A stretch of 64,000 nt of DNA from Candidatus Dormiibacterota bacterium. GTDB taxonomy: Bacteria > Chloroflexota > Dormibacteria > Dormibacterales > Dormibacteraceae. The stretch covers positions 23,515-87,514 of the forward strand of contig PNAG01000004.1 of NCBI GenBank assembly GCA_003169845.1, read 5' to 3'. The notes beneath the pieces are model-generated. The model was not told the origin of the DNA and searched no databases. It saw nothing but the letters and a program-made list of their open reading frames with translations. Positions 33,907 through 41,776 of the stretch are shown piece after piece (within the stretch, counting starts at the first letter, position 1; every line of letters begins with the position of its first letter). Both the position numbers and the translations under genes were made by a program.

Positions 33907-34329
33907 TCAGGAATCAGCTCCTGGGTGAATTCGAAAACGTCGCCCTCTCGGTCCTCGCAGGGCCTGGAAATGCCGATGGTCGAGGGTCAGCACGTCGAGA
34001 ACCGCGTAGCGCTCGGCGAGAACCACGATTGACGCGTCGGCTAGGCCAATTTCAAGGTCGCGATACCGTCTGAGGACAAGAGCAGCCGCTGCTACGTCCT
34101 CGGTTGTGAAAGGCTCCAACCGGTAGGCACCCCGGGCCACTTCGTCCAGCAGCGCTCGTTGGGCACGAACGCCGACCCTGGTGGCCAGCAGGTAGTCGAG
34201 CTCGGCCAGGACAAAAGGCGACAAGAGAAGTGGTCCGCTGACGGTGCGAAGGGCGGCGGCGGCTTGCGCATGCCGGTTCTGGCTGGAGTCGAGAGCAGCC
34301 AACAAACCGCTGGTATCGAGTAGGATCAC
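33907..34329 (-). CDS. vapC: PIN-domain toxin, VapC family
   Basis: 140 residues. PIN-domain RNases cut RNA using four acidic residues with a metal ion. Visible motifs: MILLDTSGLLAALD (first Asp), LSPFVLAELDYLLATR (Glu), LADASIVVLAERY (Asp) and LTLDHRHFQAL (Asp). GTG start overlaps the antitoxin stop (GTGA). It is intact. Confidence 0.93.
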   Translation of the reverse strand: MILLDTSGLLAALDSSQNRHAQAAAALRTVSGPLLLSPFVLAELDYLLATRVGVRAQRALLDEVARGAYRLEPFTTEDVAAAALVLRRYRDLEIGLADASIVVLAERYAVLDVLTLDHRHFQALRGPRGRRFRIHPGADS

Positions 34330-34544
34330 CCCTCGCCGAAGCCGGCAAGTAACTTGTCGACGTTCTCGGCTAGATCAGGTTTGCCGCTCGTAAACAAGGG
34401 GACACGCGGCTCTGGGCGGCGCGAGAGCAGGAAGGTCTCGATCCCCTCGCGGATCAAGTCCGCCTCAGTCCGCCCGTCCTCATGCGCCGCTCGCGCAAGG
34501 CTTCCCTTCAAGTCTTCAGGCAGGTAGATGGTCGTCCGCTTCAT
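34326..34544 (-). CDS. vapB: Ribbon-helix-helix antitoxin, VapB-type
   Basis: 72 residues from the ATG at 34544 (another in-frame ATG at 34553). N-terminal RHH strand and helices: MKRTTIYLPEDLKGSLARAA, then EADLIREGIETFLL. The C-terminal tail (PLFTSGKPDLAENVDKLLAG) would bind and block the PIN active site. Direct repeats overlapping the start codon suggest autorepression. Confidence 0.92.
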   Translation of the reverse strand: MKRTTIYLPEDLKGSLARAAHEDGRTEADLIREGIETFLLSRRPEPRVPLFTSGKPDLAENVDKLLAGFGEG

Positions 34545-34563
34545 GCCATACATTATGCCATAC
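34544..34563. promoter_or_regulatory. Direct-repeat operator of the vapBC operon
   Basis: Two copies of TGCCATAC (34544-34551 and 34556-34563), 12 bases apart centre to centre, lie over the antitoxin start. Spaced short direct repeats are typical of RHH-protein operators, so VapB or VapBC probably binds here. Confidence 0.6.
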
Positions 34564-34566
34564 GTC

Positions 34567-34840
34567 GGGAAATCTGTGATCCAGCCGAGATCCAGCGGCT
34601 CCAGATAGCGCGCGAAATCGTCGATTTTGAACTTGATTTTGGTCGGGGGCGAGGGATTTGAACCCTCGGCCTCACGGTCCCGAACCGTGTCGATGCCGTG
34701 TCCTCCAGTGTCCGACAGACTCCCGCGTCGTCCTCGCGAATACGAAATCGACCAGGCTGGTGTCCTTTGGTGACCCCCTAGACCCGTCCGGTGCCGGGAA
34801 TGCGTGATCCAGCTGTGATCCAGCGGGGATGCTCGCGGCC
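34567..34840. repeat. Attachment-like repeat, copy a (island left end)
   Basis: Contains GGAAATCTGTGATCCAG, then a tRNA-Pro 3' half at 34640-34689, then GCCGGGAATGCGTGATCCAG with a second TGTGATCCAGC unit at about 34803-34830. Diverged copies with the same order occur at 53037-53255 and 63903-64000. Such tRNA-associated repeats mark ends of integrated elements. Between copies a and b lie 18.5 kb of accessory genes. No integrase gene is present in that interval. Confidence 0.6.
34640..34689 (-). other. tRNA-Pro(CGG) 3' half (probable att core)
   Basis: Minus-strand reading: anticodon stem CACGG, loop TTCGGGA (anticodon CGG), stem CCGTG, short variable region, T-arm GAGGG-TTCAAAT-CCCTC, acceptor strand GCCCCCG and ACCA. 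Upstream there is no D-arm or matching 5' acceptor strand, so it is not a complete tRNA gene. A 3' half is what a site-specific element carries in its attachment site. Confidence 0.75.
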
Positions 34841-35074
34841 CCTGTCGGCTTCTCAGGGATTCGACAGATGAGCGAGGCTAAGTGGTCAGCGTGGACTGTA
34901 AGCCGGGTTCTGTATCGGCGAGATCGACTCACCCATCGTGAATACGAAACGACACCTAACGACACCCTGCGATTGAGTGCGGCTGCGTACTAAATGCGTA
35001 CTGGTACGCCAAACCTTCTGTCTCCCACCGCCATCGGCACCAATCCTGGGTGCGGGACCTTGGTTCGAGCGACT

Positions 35075-35216
35075 GGACCTTTTCCTTACCAAGGAAATGC
35101 TGAGGGGCCATTTCCCAATCGAAGCTCCGCTGAGATCAAATGCAGCGGCTATCGCCAATAATCGCTGCCTAGCAGCGCTTCCTATTTTTGGCCATGAATG
35201 AACGCCACAAGAGTTG
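35075..35216. repeat. Direct repeat 1 flanking the cyclase-kinase gene
   Basis: About 140 bases closely matching 39296-39436, starting with the tRNA-Thr-like anticodon arm (CCTTTTCCTTACCAAGGAAA) and including a CGCTGC-CTA-GCAGCG hairpin followed by CTTCCTATTTTT, which could terminate plus-strand transcripts. The two copies bracket 35.2-39.3 kb in the same orientation. Confidence 0.8.
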
Positions 35217-35486
35217 CGGCGCCCACCGGAAAAGCGACCGCAGCATAGGGCCAGGGCAGACCGTACCCCCCCCGAATAGAGGCAAAATGCCAGGTCAACT
35301 ACAATCCGCCAAGGAAGGAATTGAACGATTTCGAGCCTCGGGCCAAGTGTGTTCTATTGGCGCGGGGAACCAGCTCTTCCTTACCAAGTGGTCTTCAGTC
35401 CCTGGCGAATTCGAAGTGATCTTAGCGCTGCCGACCTACTGCGGCCGAGACCATTTAACTAACCGTTGACAGATCTGACCGGCGGG

Positions 35487-35735
35487 TTATGTATAGAGCC
35501 CCTCAGCGACTCGTGTCATCTCCTCAGCAGTCCGTCCAAGGGTGCTTACGTCCACGTAGTTACCGTCACGCAGCTGCCACGTCACCGCAGTTGGAGTTCC
35601 ATCGATGTATTCGTAGAATGTCGCCGGCTGGTCGCCGATGCTCCCTGCGCCAGGCCCGGGGCGGCGACATAAAGGAACGCGCCGTTGACCTCACCGCCGA
35701 CTCCGATCTGCCATGAGCTACCCGGATGAACGCGA
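35487..35735 (-). pseudogene. Unrecognised secreted-protein-like gene fragment
   Basis: Two frames carry protein-like sequence: SSWQIGVGGEVNGAFLYVAA first, then ATFYEYIDGTPTAVTWQLRD and VDVSTLGRTAEEMTRVAEGL ending at a stop at 35487. Together they resemble the end of an extracytoplasmic anti-sigma or lipoprotein-like domain, broken by a frameshift. No start or signal peptide is left; the fragment abuts the stop of the cyclase gene. Confidence 0.45.
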
Positions 35736-35746
35736 CTGCCACCACC

Positions 35747-38700
35747 TCAGGCCTGGGCCTCGCGTAGCCCACCCGACGCTTGTGGAGCTGAAGTGGCTGT
35801 GGCCCCAGAAGCTAGCCGCAAGCCGGGAATGCCGGCAGGAAGGGTGACGTGGGCTTCCGATCCTATTCCTTGCAAATGGTCGACCCAGAAGCGGCCACCG
35901 TGCAGCGCCACGATCTGGCGTGCAATTCCCATGCCAAGGCCCGTCCCGACTACCCTGCGTATCGGGTTCTTGGCATAGAGATCGCTCGGGGCGAACAGGG
36001 GGTTGTCGAAGTCGGCGCGAACGCTCAGTCCCTGATCTCTCACGCTCACCTCGGCTTGACCGGCGTGCATCCTACTGACGATGACGATTTGGCCGCCATC
36101 AGGGGAGTATTTGGCAGCGTGATGCAGCAACGTGCTGACCAGTTGGGACAGCTGGGCAGCATCGCCGACTATTGGCGTCAGGGTTGGGTCGAGCCTCTCG
36201 GTGAAAGTCAGTCCGTCCGACCCGGCCTTTACCTCCTCAACTTCTCGGCGAATGATCGCATTCACGTCTACGGATCCCATCGACATGCCGACGTGGCCGG
36301 TCTCGATTCGGTCTACGTCTAAGATCTCGGTAACGATGCTGTCGAGGTGCTCGGCACTCTTGTAGATTTCGCTGGCGAATTCCTTCACGTCGTTTGAGCT
36401 GAGATCCACCGTATCTCGAATCAGTTCGCTGAAGCCTTCGATGCCCATCAACGCGGTCCTGAATTCGTGACCGACCGACTGTAGGAATTCGATCTTGAGC
36501 TGGTTCAACTGTTCGAGTTGTGTGAAGGTAACCCGCGCCGCATCTTCAACTTGGTGTCTGGCCGTGGTGTCCTGGAGCATGGTGAGGAAATAGTCGACCT
36601 GACCGTTCGACTTTCTTACAGCAGTCGACGTTAGATTCACCCACGCTCTATCCCCGTCGGCGCGGATCATTGGAATATCCGCGTCGGCACGGTCAGCTTC
36701 TCCTCTGCCCAGCGCGCTCAACTTTTGACGCATCTGGAGCTGGATCTCAGGGGGAAGGTACCTGGTTATTGGGGAGCCCACCACCAGCTCTGGCGGTTCA
36801 TGCAGCAAAGCCCCCAAACTCGGATTGGCATCGATGACCACGAAATCCGCACTGGACCGCGCAATGCCGATCGGAGAATGGGTGATTACGTCCGCGAGGG
36901 CTTTGGCGGATAGCCGACTCAAGGCAACCATCGATAACGACTGCCTATTCGTTAAGGCCTGGCTCAAAGCAAGCGAAACCGCAAGCACTGCAGTTAGGAC
37001 GGTAAGAAATCGATCGAGGCTTTCACCACTGAGAACCACGACAAGGGCACTCAGTGCGGCGAATACGACGGCTATCCATGGGAGCGCAAGCTGCCACAGG
37101 TCTAGTTCTCCACTCACGGTGGCTCGATCAGATGGCCGTGCGGGCCATAGTGGCGCGACGGCGATTAACAGGAATGCCAGCACCAAGCCTGTATTGATGA
37201 AGCCCCGAATCGCTCCGTAGCTATCGACATCGGCATGCGCAGCGATAACGTAGGCGGTCGCACTAACCGCAAAGCCGGCGAGCAGGAGCAGCAATGGGCC
37301 TTGCAGTTGGCGAGCACCCCGATTGATCGCCAGGATCACAACGGTCCCGAAGAGGATTTCGCCGAGTGGATATGCCAACTCGATTGCCTGCTCCGTTGAG
37401 CTCTGTGCAGGCAAGAGGTACATCTGCTTGAGCCCGAGTGCCCACGCCGCGAACACCAACGCGGCAATGACAACCAGTCCGTCAAGCAGCACGCGCCACC
37501 CATCCGTCGATCCAAGCGGTGAGGTCCAGAACATCAGGACGCCGGCCAGTCCCAGAGGCAACGCAGCGAGGAAGCCAGCGTCCGACAGGGATGGAGACAT
37601 AGGGGCAACAACCTGGCCCAACTCATAGATGCTCCAGCTGGCCTGACCGACGCTCCACGCACCTGCGGAGGCGGCAATCAGGGCCCATCCAAACCGGAGT
37701 CGGCCCGCTGACTGCTTTGCCGTCCACGCGCAAGTCGTTGCCGCGATCAGTGCCGCGATAACCTGGGCAAGATCGACGAGCTTGACGAGGAATTGGTCGC
37801 CGCCGACACCGAGGCCAACGGTTGCCGCTAAGCCCGTAACAGATATTGCCGCGGCTATGGCCAAGGTGGCAAACGCCGTCCAGCTGCGCCGGTGGAATGC
37901 GCTCGAGCGGGTCTCGCTGCCAGCCCCGACGGCGTCCCTTCGATCGACTCCTGTCTCTTCGGGACGAACTCGACCTGGCGGCGGGACCAGATCCGTGGTC
38001 CAGATCTCAACCCTCTCTGATAGGCCGCGCAGAATCTTCCTGGTCACGAGGCGAAGGGACGGAGGCAGTTCCCTGAGTGAGGCGACGGTCGACCCTGATA
38101 AAACAGTGCGAAGACCGAGCTCCTTGGCTTCGCCCTCCAACCTGGACGCTATGTTGACCGAGCTGCCAAAGACCGCGTAGTCAGAACGTTTGACTCCGCC
38201 TACGACGCCGACTATGGCCGGCCCAGTATGGACCGCGACGACAGCGCGGATTGGCTCGGACAAGCCGCTGGGTGCATTCGCAGACTCAAAGGCGCGATGA
38301 ATCGCTTCGGCTGCTGCCAGGGCATCTGCCGCTCCTTGATTGGGTTCTTCGAGCATGCCGAATATGGCCAAGACCCCGTCGCCGATGTACTGGGTTACGC
38401 TGCCCCTATTCGCCACGATTGCATTGGCCGCCAGACCCAAATAAATGTTCAGGAACTGAATCGTCTGCTGCGGCGATAGAGTCTCTTCGATTCTCGACGA
38501 ACTGCGAATGTCAATGAACAAGATCGTGAGTACTCGCCGATCACCGGCGGTTGGGAGCTCTCCTTTCCGTATTGCCTCCGGTACGGCGTCGACCGGCAGC
38601 AATCGCTCCAGTTGGTGCCGACGAACCGACTCCTCGCCGATTCCAAGCGTCAACGCCAGCGTATTGCGGGGCGCTGGCTCCAGCGCGCCTGGTCTAGCCT

Positions 38701-38761
38701 TCACGATCAGCTTCGCGCCTGCACGCGTCATCGGCGATCGCGGTAGAGGCTCAGCCTTCAT
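35747..38761 (-). CDS. Class III nucleotide cyclase fused to membrane domain, PAS and degenerate histidine kinase
   Basis: 1004 residues. Residues about 60-255: class III cyclase, with metal Asp residues in LTILFIDIRSSS and YIGDGVLAIFG, and SDYAVFGSSVNIASRLEGEA. The usual Lys before GD is Gln (SVTQYIGD), so substrate choice is uncertain. About 290-610: ten or so transmembrane helices. About 625-745: PAS domain. About 750-990: HisKA with SVGHEFRTALMGIEGF and a HATPase in which the N-box Asn is lost (TLLHHAAKYSPDGG) and the G1 box is altered (RDQGLSVRAD). The kinase half is therefore probably a pseudokinase. Cyclase first, kinase last is an unusual order. It lies between 140-bp direct repeats. 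Confidence 0.88.
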   Translation of the reverse strand: MKAEPLPRSPMTRAGAKLIVKARPGALEPAPRNTLALTLGIGEESVRRHQLERLLPVDAVPEAIRKGELPTAGDRRVLTILFIDIRSSSRIEETLSPQQTIQFLNIYLGLAANAIVANRGSVTQYIGDGVLAIFGMLEEPNQGAADALAAAEAIHRAFESANAPSGLSEPIRAVVAVHTGPAIVGVVGGVKRSDYAVFGSSVNIASRLEGEAKELGLRTVLSGSTVASLRELPPSLRLVTRKILRGLSERVEIWTTDLVPPPGRVRPEETGVDRRDAVGAGSETRSSAFHRRSWTAFATLAIAAAISVTGLAATVGLGVGGDQFLVKLVDLAQVIAALIAATTCAWTAKQSAGRLRFGWALIAASAGAWSVGQASWSIYELGQVVAPMSPSLSDAGFLAALPLGLAGVLMFWTSPLGSTDGWRVLLDGLVVIAALVFAAWALGLKQMYLLPAQSSTEQAIELAYPLGEILFGTVVILAINRGARQLQGPLLLLLAGFAVSATAYVIAAHADVDSYGAIRGFINTGLVLAFLLIAVAPLWPARPSDRATVSGELDLWQLALPWIAVVFAALSALVVVLSGESLDRFLTVLTAVLAVSLALSQALTNRQSLSMVALSRLSAKALADVITHSPIGIARSSADFVVIDANPSLGALLHEPPELVVGSPITRYLPPEIQLQMRQKLSALGRGEADRADADIPMIRADGDRAWVNLTSTAVRKSNGQVDYFLTMLQDTTARHQVEDAARVTFTQLEQLNQLKIEFLQSVGHEFRTALMGIEGFSELIRDTVDLSSNDVKEFASEIYKSAEHLDSIVTEILDVDRIETGHVGMSMGSVDVNAIIRREVEEVKAGSDGLTFTERLDPTLTPIVGDAAQLSQLVSTLLHHAAKYSPDGGQIVIVSRMHAGQAEVSVRDQGLSVRADFDNPLFAPSDLYAKNPIRRVVGTGLGMGIARQIVALHGGRFWVDHLQGIGSEAHVTLPAGIPGLRLASGATATSAPQASGGLREAQA

Positions 38762-39268
38762 CAGGGTCTCTTTGCTCGACTCAAGGCTAAGGCCGACGCC
38801 TGCGGCTGCCGCCCTAGATTCAGACGGCGCTGCTCCCCTATGAACTACCGGTTGGGGGCTCGTGTATGGGTTCCTTATCGGGGTCTAGTCCGGCTTGCAT
38901 GCTGGTGCGAAGTATTGCCTTAACCGGAATCCTGGTGCCGTGCTCCAACCTGCAGTGAAGCCCGTCGCTGATCTTGCTGGTCCTCGCGCTCGGATTAGTG
39001 GCTGGTGGCTTCGCCCTGAGTGCTTGTCCAGCCGGAAGTGCTGGTAGGCGGCCTAGATCGCCGATATTCGGTATGGCTTTGACTCCGCTAGACGACCCTG
39101 GATGACACGCACTGTGGTCCGCATGGTGGTCCTCCACATGGGCCAGGGACCACGAACAGACCTTTTAACTAGGCAAGTTCCGGTCCGTTTCCCGGTCGTT
39201 TCCGGTCAGACGCCCAACGCCTTCCAAAAGGCTTAAAACGAATACGAAATCGAGCCTCAGGAGGGTTG
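38762..39268. other. Gap without a supported gene
   Basis: About 500 bases upstream of the cyclase gene, up to the tRNA-Thr relic. Open frames exist on the minus strand, but none has a recognised product. It ends with a repeat-associated sequence, AACGAATACGAAATCGA, similar to CGAATACGAAATCGA at 34737 beside copy a. Confidence 0.35.
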
Positions 39269-39318
39269 TGGAGCCCACGCCCGGATTCGAACTGGGGACC
39301 TTTTCCTTACCAAGGAAA
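39269..39318 (-). other. tRNA-Thr(GGT) 3' half
   Basis: Minus strand: stem TTTCC, loop TTGGTAA (anticodon GGT), stem GGAAA, then variable region, T-arm with TTCGAAT (one stem mismatch), acceptor strand and CCA. The D-arm and 5' acceptor strand are missing, so this is a partial gene. It is contiguous with direct repeat 2, again as in an attachment site. Confidence 0.65.
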
Positions 39319-39436
39319 TGCTGAAGTACCATTTCCCGATCGGCGCTCCGCTGAGATCGAATGCAGAGGCTATAGCCATTAATCGCTGCCTAGCAGCGCT
39401 TCCTATTTTTAGCCATGAATGAACGCCAGACAAGAG
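39296..39436. repeat. Direct repeat 2 flanking the cyclase-kinase gene
   Basis: Second copy of the repeat at 35075-35216, with scattered substitutions. It includes the same CGCTGC-CTA-GCAGCG hairpin and AGCCATGAATGAACGCCA. In this copy the tRNA-Thr T-arm and CCA end are preserved beside it, so it is probably the older or original junction. Confidence 0.8.
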
Positions 39437-39648
39437 AGCCGACCACCCCGGCGCGAAATCCTAACCGGCCGAAGTCATCGGGCGCTTAGTGGGCGCCACT
39501 GGGTTCGGAGCGGAGTTCGACGTGATTTTCGAACCACACAGCTCTCACCCGTTGGGCGTGGACTGGCCTTCGGGTGATCAGCGATGTGAATCACAAATAA
39601 ACGGCGTCCTAACAACGACTGGCTGATCAGGATTTGGAGGGTGCGATC

Positions 39649-39969
39649 TCAGGGCTGGACATGCGACGCATTGTTGTAGAGCCCCGCCAACGAGAAAGCC
39701 GCGATCAGTAAGAGGCACAACACTGTGGCGATCGTCTTGCGCGTACGACTCAATGGCGTCAGCCAAACCAAGACTAGGCCGACAGGCATGCACAGAAGAA
39801 GGCCAAGACAGGCCAATGCTGGGTGAACGCCGCCCCGGGAAGCCGCTTGTGGAGATCGGATGGGAGCTCCGGGTGGCTGCCATTGCGGCTGCCTAGCCTC
39901 ACTGGCTGGGTTAGTGGTGACTTCTTGTCGACGCTGATCCCTCGGGTTGGGCGGAACAGGGGGGATCAC
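39649..39969 (-). CDS. Small membrane protein with PPVPP-type N-terminus
   Basis: 106 residues: a Pro-rich cytoplasmic head starting MIPPVPPNPRDQRRQE and two hydrophobic helices (ALACLGLLLCMPVGLVLVWL and IATVLCLLLIAAFSLAGLY). Its head matches MEPPVPPTPRHQRP of the plus-strand gene at 41363, although the helices differ. The shared head suggests recognition by a common partner. Function unknown. Confidence 0.6.
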   Translation of the reverse strand: MIPPVPPNPRDQRRQEVTTNPASEARQPQWQPPGAPIRSPQAASRGGVHPALACLGLLLCMPVGLVLVWLTPLSRTRKTIATVLCLLLIAAFSLAGLYNNASHVQP

Positions 39970-40084
39970 TAGGCGAAGGCCGTCGATAGACGCATCGGAG
40001 GTCCAGCCCTGTTACGCAAAGGCCGTCCCCTTTTGCCACATCCGCGCCGTTTGAAGCTCGTGGTCCCCGACTCAGACTCAAGTG

Positions 40085-40168
40085 TCACGCGGATCGTTCG
40101 AGCTCCGGCGGCAATATATCGCTGGCCAGCATTGTTTGCAGATCTGCTGACTCGTCACCTTGAACTCG
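40085..40168 (-). pseudogene. Relic of the 3' end of the VirD4-AAA+ gene
   Basis: The frame gives VQGDESADLQTMLASDILPP and a stop; the intact gene at 41777 ends VHGDESADLQTMLPGDILPP plus eight residues. Nucleotide similarity covers about 80 bases. So a second copy of the end of the large fusion gene was once here, or the region was duplicated and then eroded. Confidence 0.65.
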
Positions 40169-40237
40169 AACATCGTTTCAATGCTGGCCGGCCGAGTCGT
40201 GTGGCAATCTCCTGGCGTGCGCACTGCAGGCCCGTAT

Positions 40238-41032
40238 TCATTTTCGACTCACCTGTTCGCTCAGGCGACCGTATTCGTCCACCTGGATCATGCGGACATC
40301 CGCGTGGCGTGACGAATACCAAATGAGGTAGATCACAATTGGTATGAAGAGGGCGAAGATGCTGATGATCAACAAAATGACCACGGTCAAAGGATTGACG
40401 CGTTTCTCACGCGCGACCTGCGTGGTCACATCGGACTGATAAAGCACTTTGTAGCCTTGCCGCATGAGCACATCCAGGCGGCGGTCTAGGATCACTCTGC
40501 GTTCCGGTATCGACAGAGTGGCCGAGCGGCAGTCAATCGTCGGCGCGGCGAGCGACAAGCTCCGCAGCAATTGTTCAACCACGGCCACAGGTTGGCAGTT
40601 AGGGAACTGGCGCCAGCTCTGTTCACCTCTTATCAGAATCGCGAGGGAGGTGACATTTCCCGCGGCTGGCGACATTTGAACCGCCTGTATTTGCTCTAAG
40701 GGACAGCGCCAGGTATCTGCGCTACCCATACCAACACTGACAAAATCGCCACTTTCCAGCCCCACGCGACCCCCGTCATAGTCGACGAGGATGCTCGATG
40801 TTCGAATTCGAGCGGCTTGGGCAGCACCCTCCGCGTTCATGCCGTTCTTGAGCGCAGCAATCGCAGCGTTCGTTGCAGCTTCGAGACGCACCGAATCACC
40901 TCCGATTTCACGCTGCGCCCACGAATACCACTCCTGATAACCGGGAACGGCAACGACAAGCTCAGCCTCGGTATGCTGCCCATCCGACTCATCCCCAGGT
41001 CCATGACTGGGCATCGCGTTGGTCTCCATCAC
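40238..41032 (-). CDS. Hypothetical single-pass membrane protein
   Basis: 264 residues. A long soluble N-terminal part (about 1-205) contains a mixed alpha/beta region (VRLEAATNAAIAALKNGMNA, RTSSILVDYDGGRVGLESGD) that might be a PH-like or binding domain. A strong helix near 220-245 follows (VVILLIISIFALFIPIVIYL), with a short charged tail. GGAGGGG precedes the GTG/ATG start (41032/41029). No family recognised. It follows the large ATPase gene on the same strand and may belong to that gene set. Confidence 0.65.
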   Translation of the reverse strand: MMETNAMPSHGPGDESDGQHTEAELVVAVPGYQEWYSWAQREIGGDSVRLEAATNAAIAALKNGMNAEGAAQAARIRTSSILVDYDGGRVGLESGDFVSVGMGSADTWRCPLEQIQAVQMSPAAGNVTSLAILIRGEQSWRQFPNCQPVAVVEQLLRSLSLAAPTIDCRSATLSIPERRVILDRRLDVLMRQGYKVLYQSDVTTQVAREKRVNPLTVVILLIISIFALFIPIVIYLIWYSSRHADVRMIQVDEYGRLSEQVSRK

Positions 41033-41362
41033 ATACCCCTCCCTGCTCCAATCCTCTGGACTCGCTGCATAAGCAATTGGCGTGGCACGATGGTGCCCGC
41101 CTCAGGGCGACTTGTCAATGCTTCTTATGGCTGCGTCAGCGCAGGGATTGGTCTCGATTGATGGCCTCGACGCCGGCTGGACCGGATTGGGCGTCAATGG
41201 GTGTCGGCCCTCGTTGGACATCGATTGTGACGGTATAGGATCGCCGCAGACATAAATGACAGCGTTAGCCACCAGCACGACGTGCCTTTCGATCTTTTCG
41301 TTGTCAGCCGGTCGACGATGCGGCGGCCACTGCTTGGATGAAATAGGGACGATCTGAGCCGT
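41033..41362. other. Intergenic region, no supported gene
   Basis: About 330 bases. It contains divergent upstream sequence for the minus-strand membrane protein and the plus-strand small membrane protein. No supported coding frame. Confidence 0.35.
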
Positions 41363-41731
41363 ATGGAGCCGCCGGTACCGCCGACCCCTCGCCACCAGCG
41401 CCCTGCCGCATCTGCCCCGCCCGGCCCAAGTGGTACGACCTGGGCGCAACCCGGTGCCGCAAGGACCCTGCCAGGGAGTGGGCGTTCAACGGGAGGGCGC
41501 ACCACAACTCTGGGTATCGTCTCTCTGATATGTAGTCTGGTCCTATGCGCACCGCTTGGCATGATTCTTGGGCTATCTAGTCGCCGATCGGAAGGACGAA
41601 GCAATGTGTCAACAGCCGCCATCTGGTCAGGCTGTTTGATAACGATTCTTTGGATCACTCTTATCTCGATCTCGATAGTCACCGCCATTGTGAGCAACTC
41701 AAACTCGGCGATACCGACGCCAAGCCCCTAG
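41363..41731 (+). CDS. Small two-helix membrane protein with PPVPP-type N-terminus
   Basis: 122 residues, starting MEPPVPPTPRHQRPAASAPP. After 45 Pro/Ala/Gly-rich residues there are two hydrophobic helices (TTTLGIVSLICSLVLCAPLG and GCLITILWITLISISIVTAI). It resembles DUF4190-type small membrane proteins. The Pro-rich head is shared with the gene at 39649. It is the only plus-strand gene between 39.4 and 53 kb and converges on the big fusion gene. Confidence 0.6.
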   Translation: MEPPVPPTPRHQRPAASAPPGPSGTTWAQPGAARTLPGSGRSTGGRTTTLGIVSLICSLVLCAPLGMILGLSSRRSEGRSNVSTAAIWSGCLITILWITLISISIVTAIVSNSNSAIPTPSP

Positions 41732-41776
41732 CACTTTCGATCGAGCGGGTAGTCAGCTATCCGACAGCGCAGGCCC

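Noticed and set aside
34640..34689. Complete tRNA-Pro gene
   Set aside because: Only the anticodon arm, T-arm and acceptor 3' strand can be folded; there is no D-arm or complementary 5' acceptor strand upstream, so it is called a 3' half.
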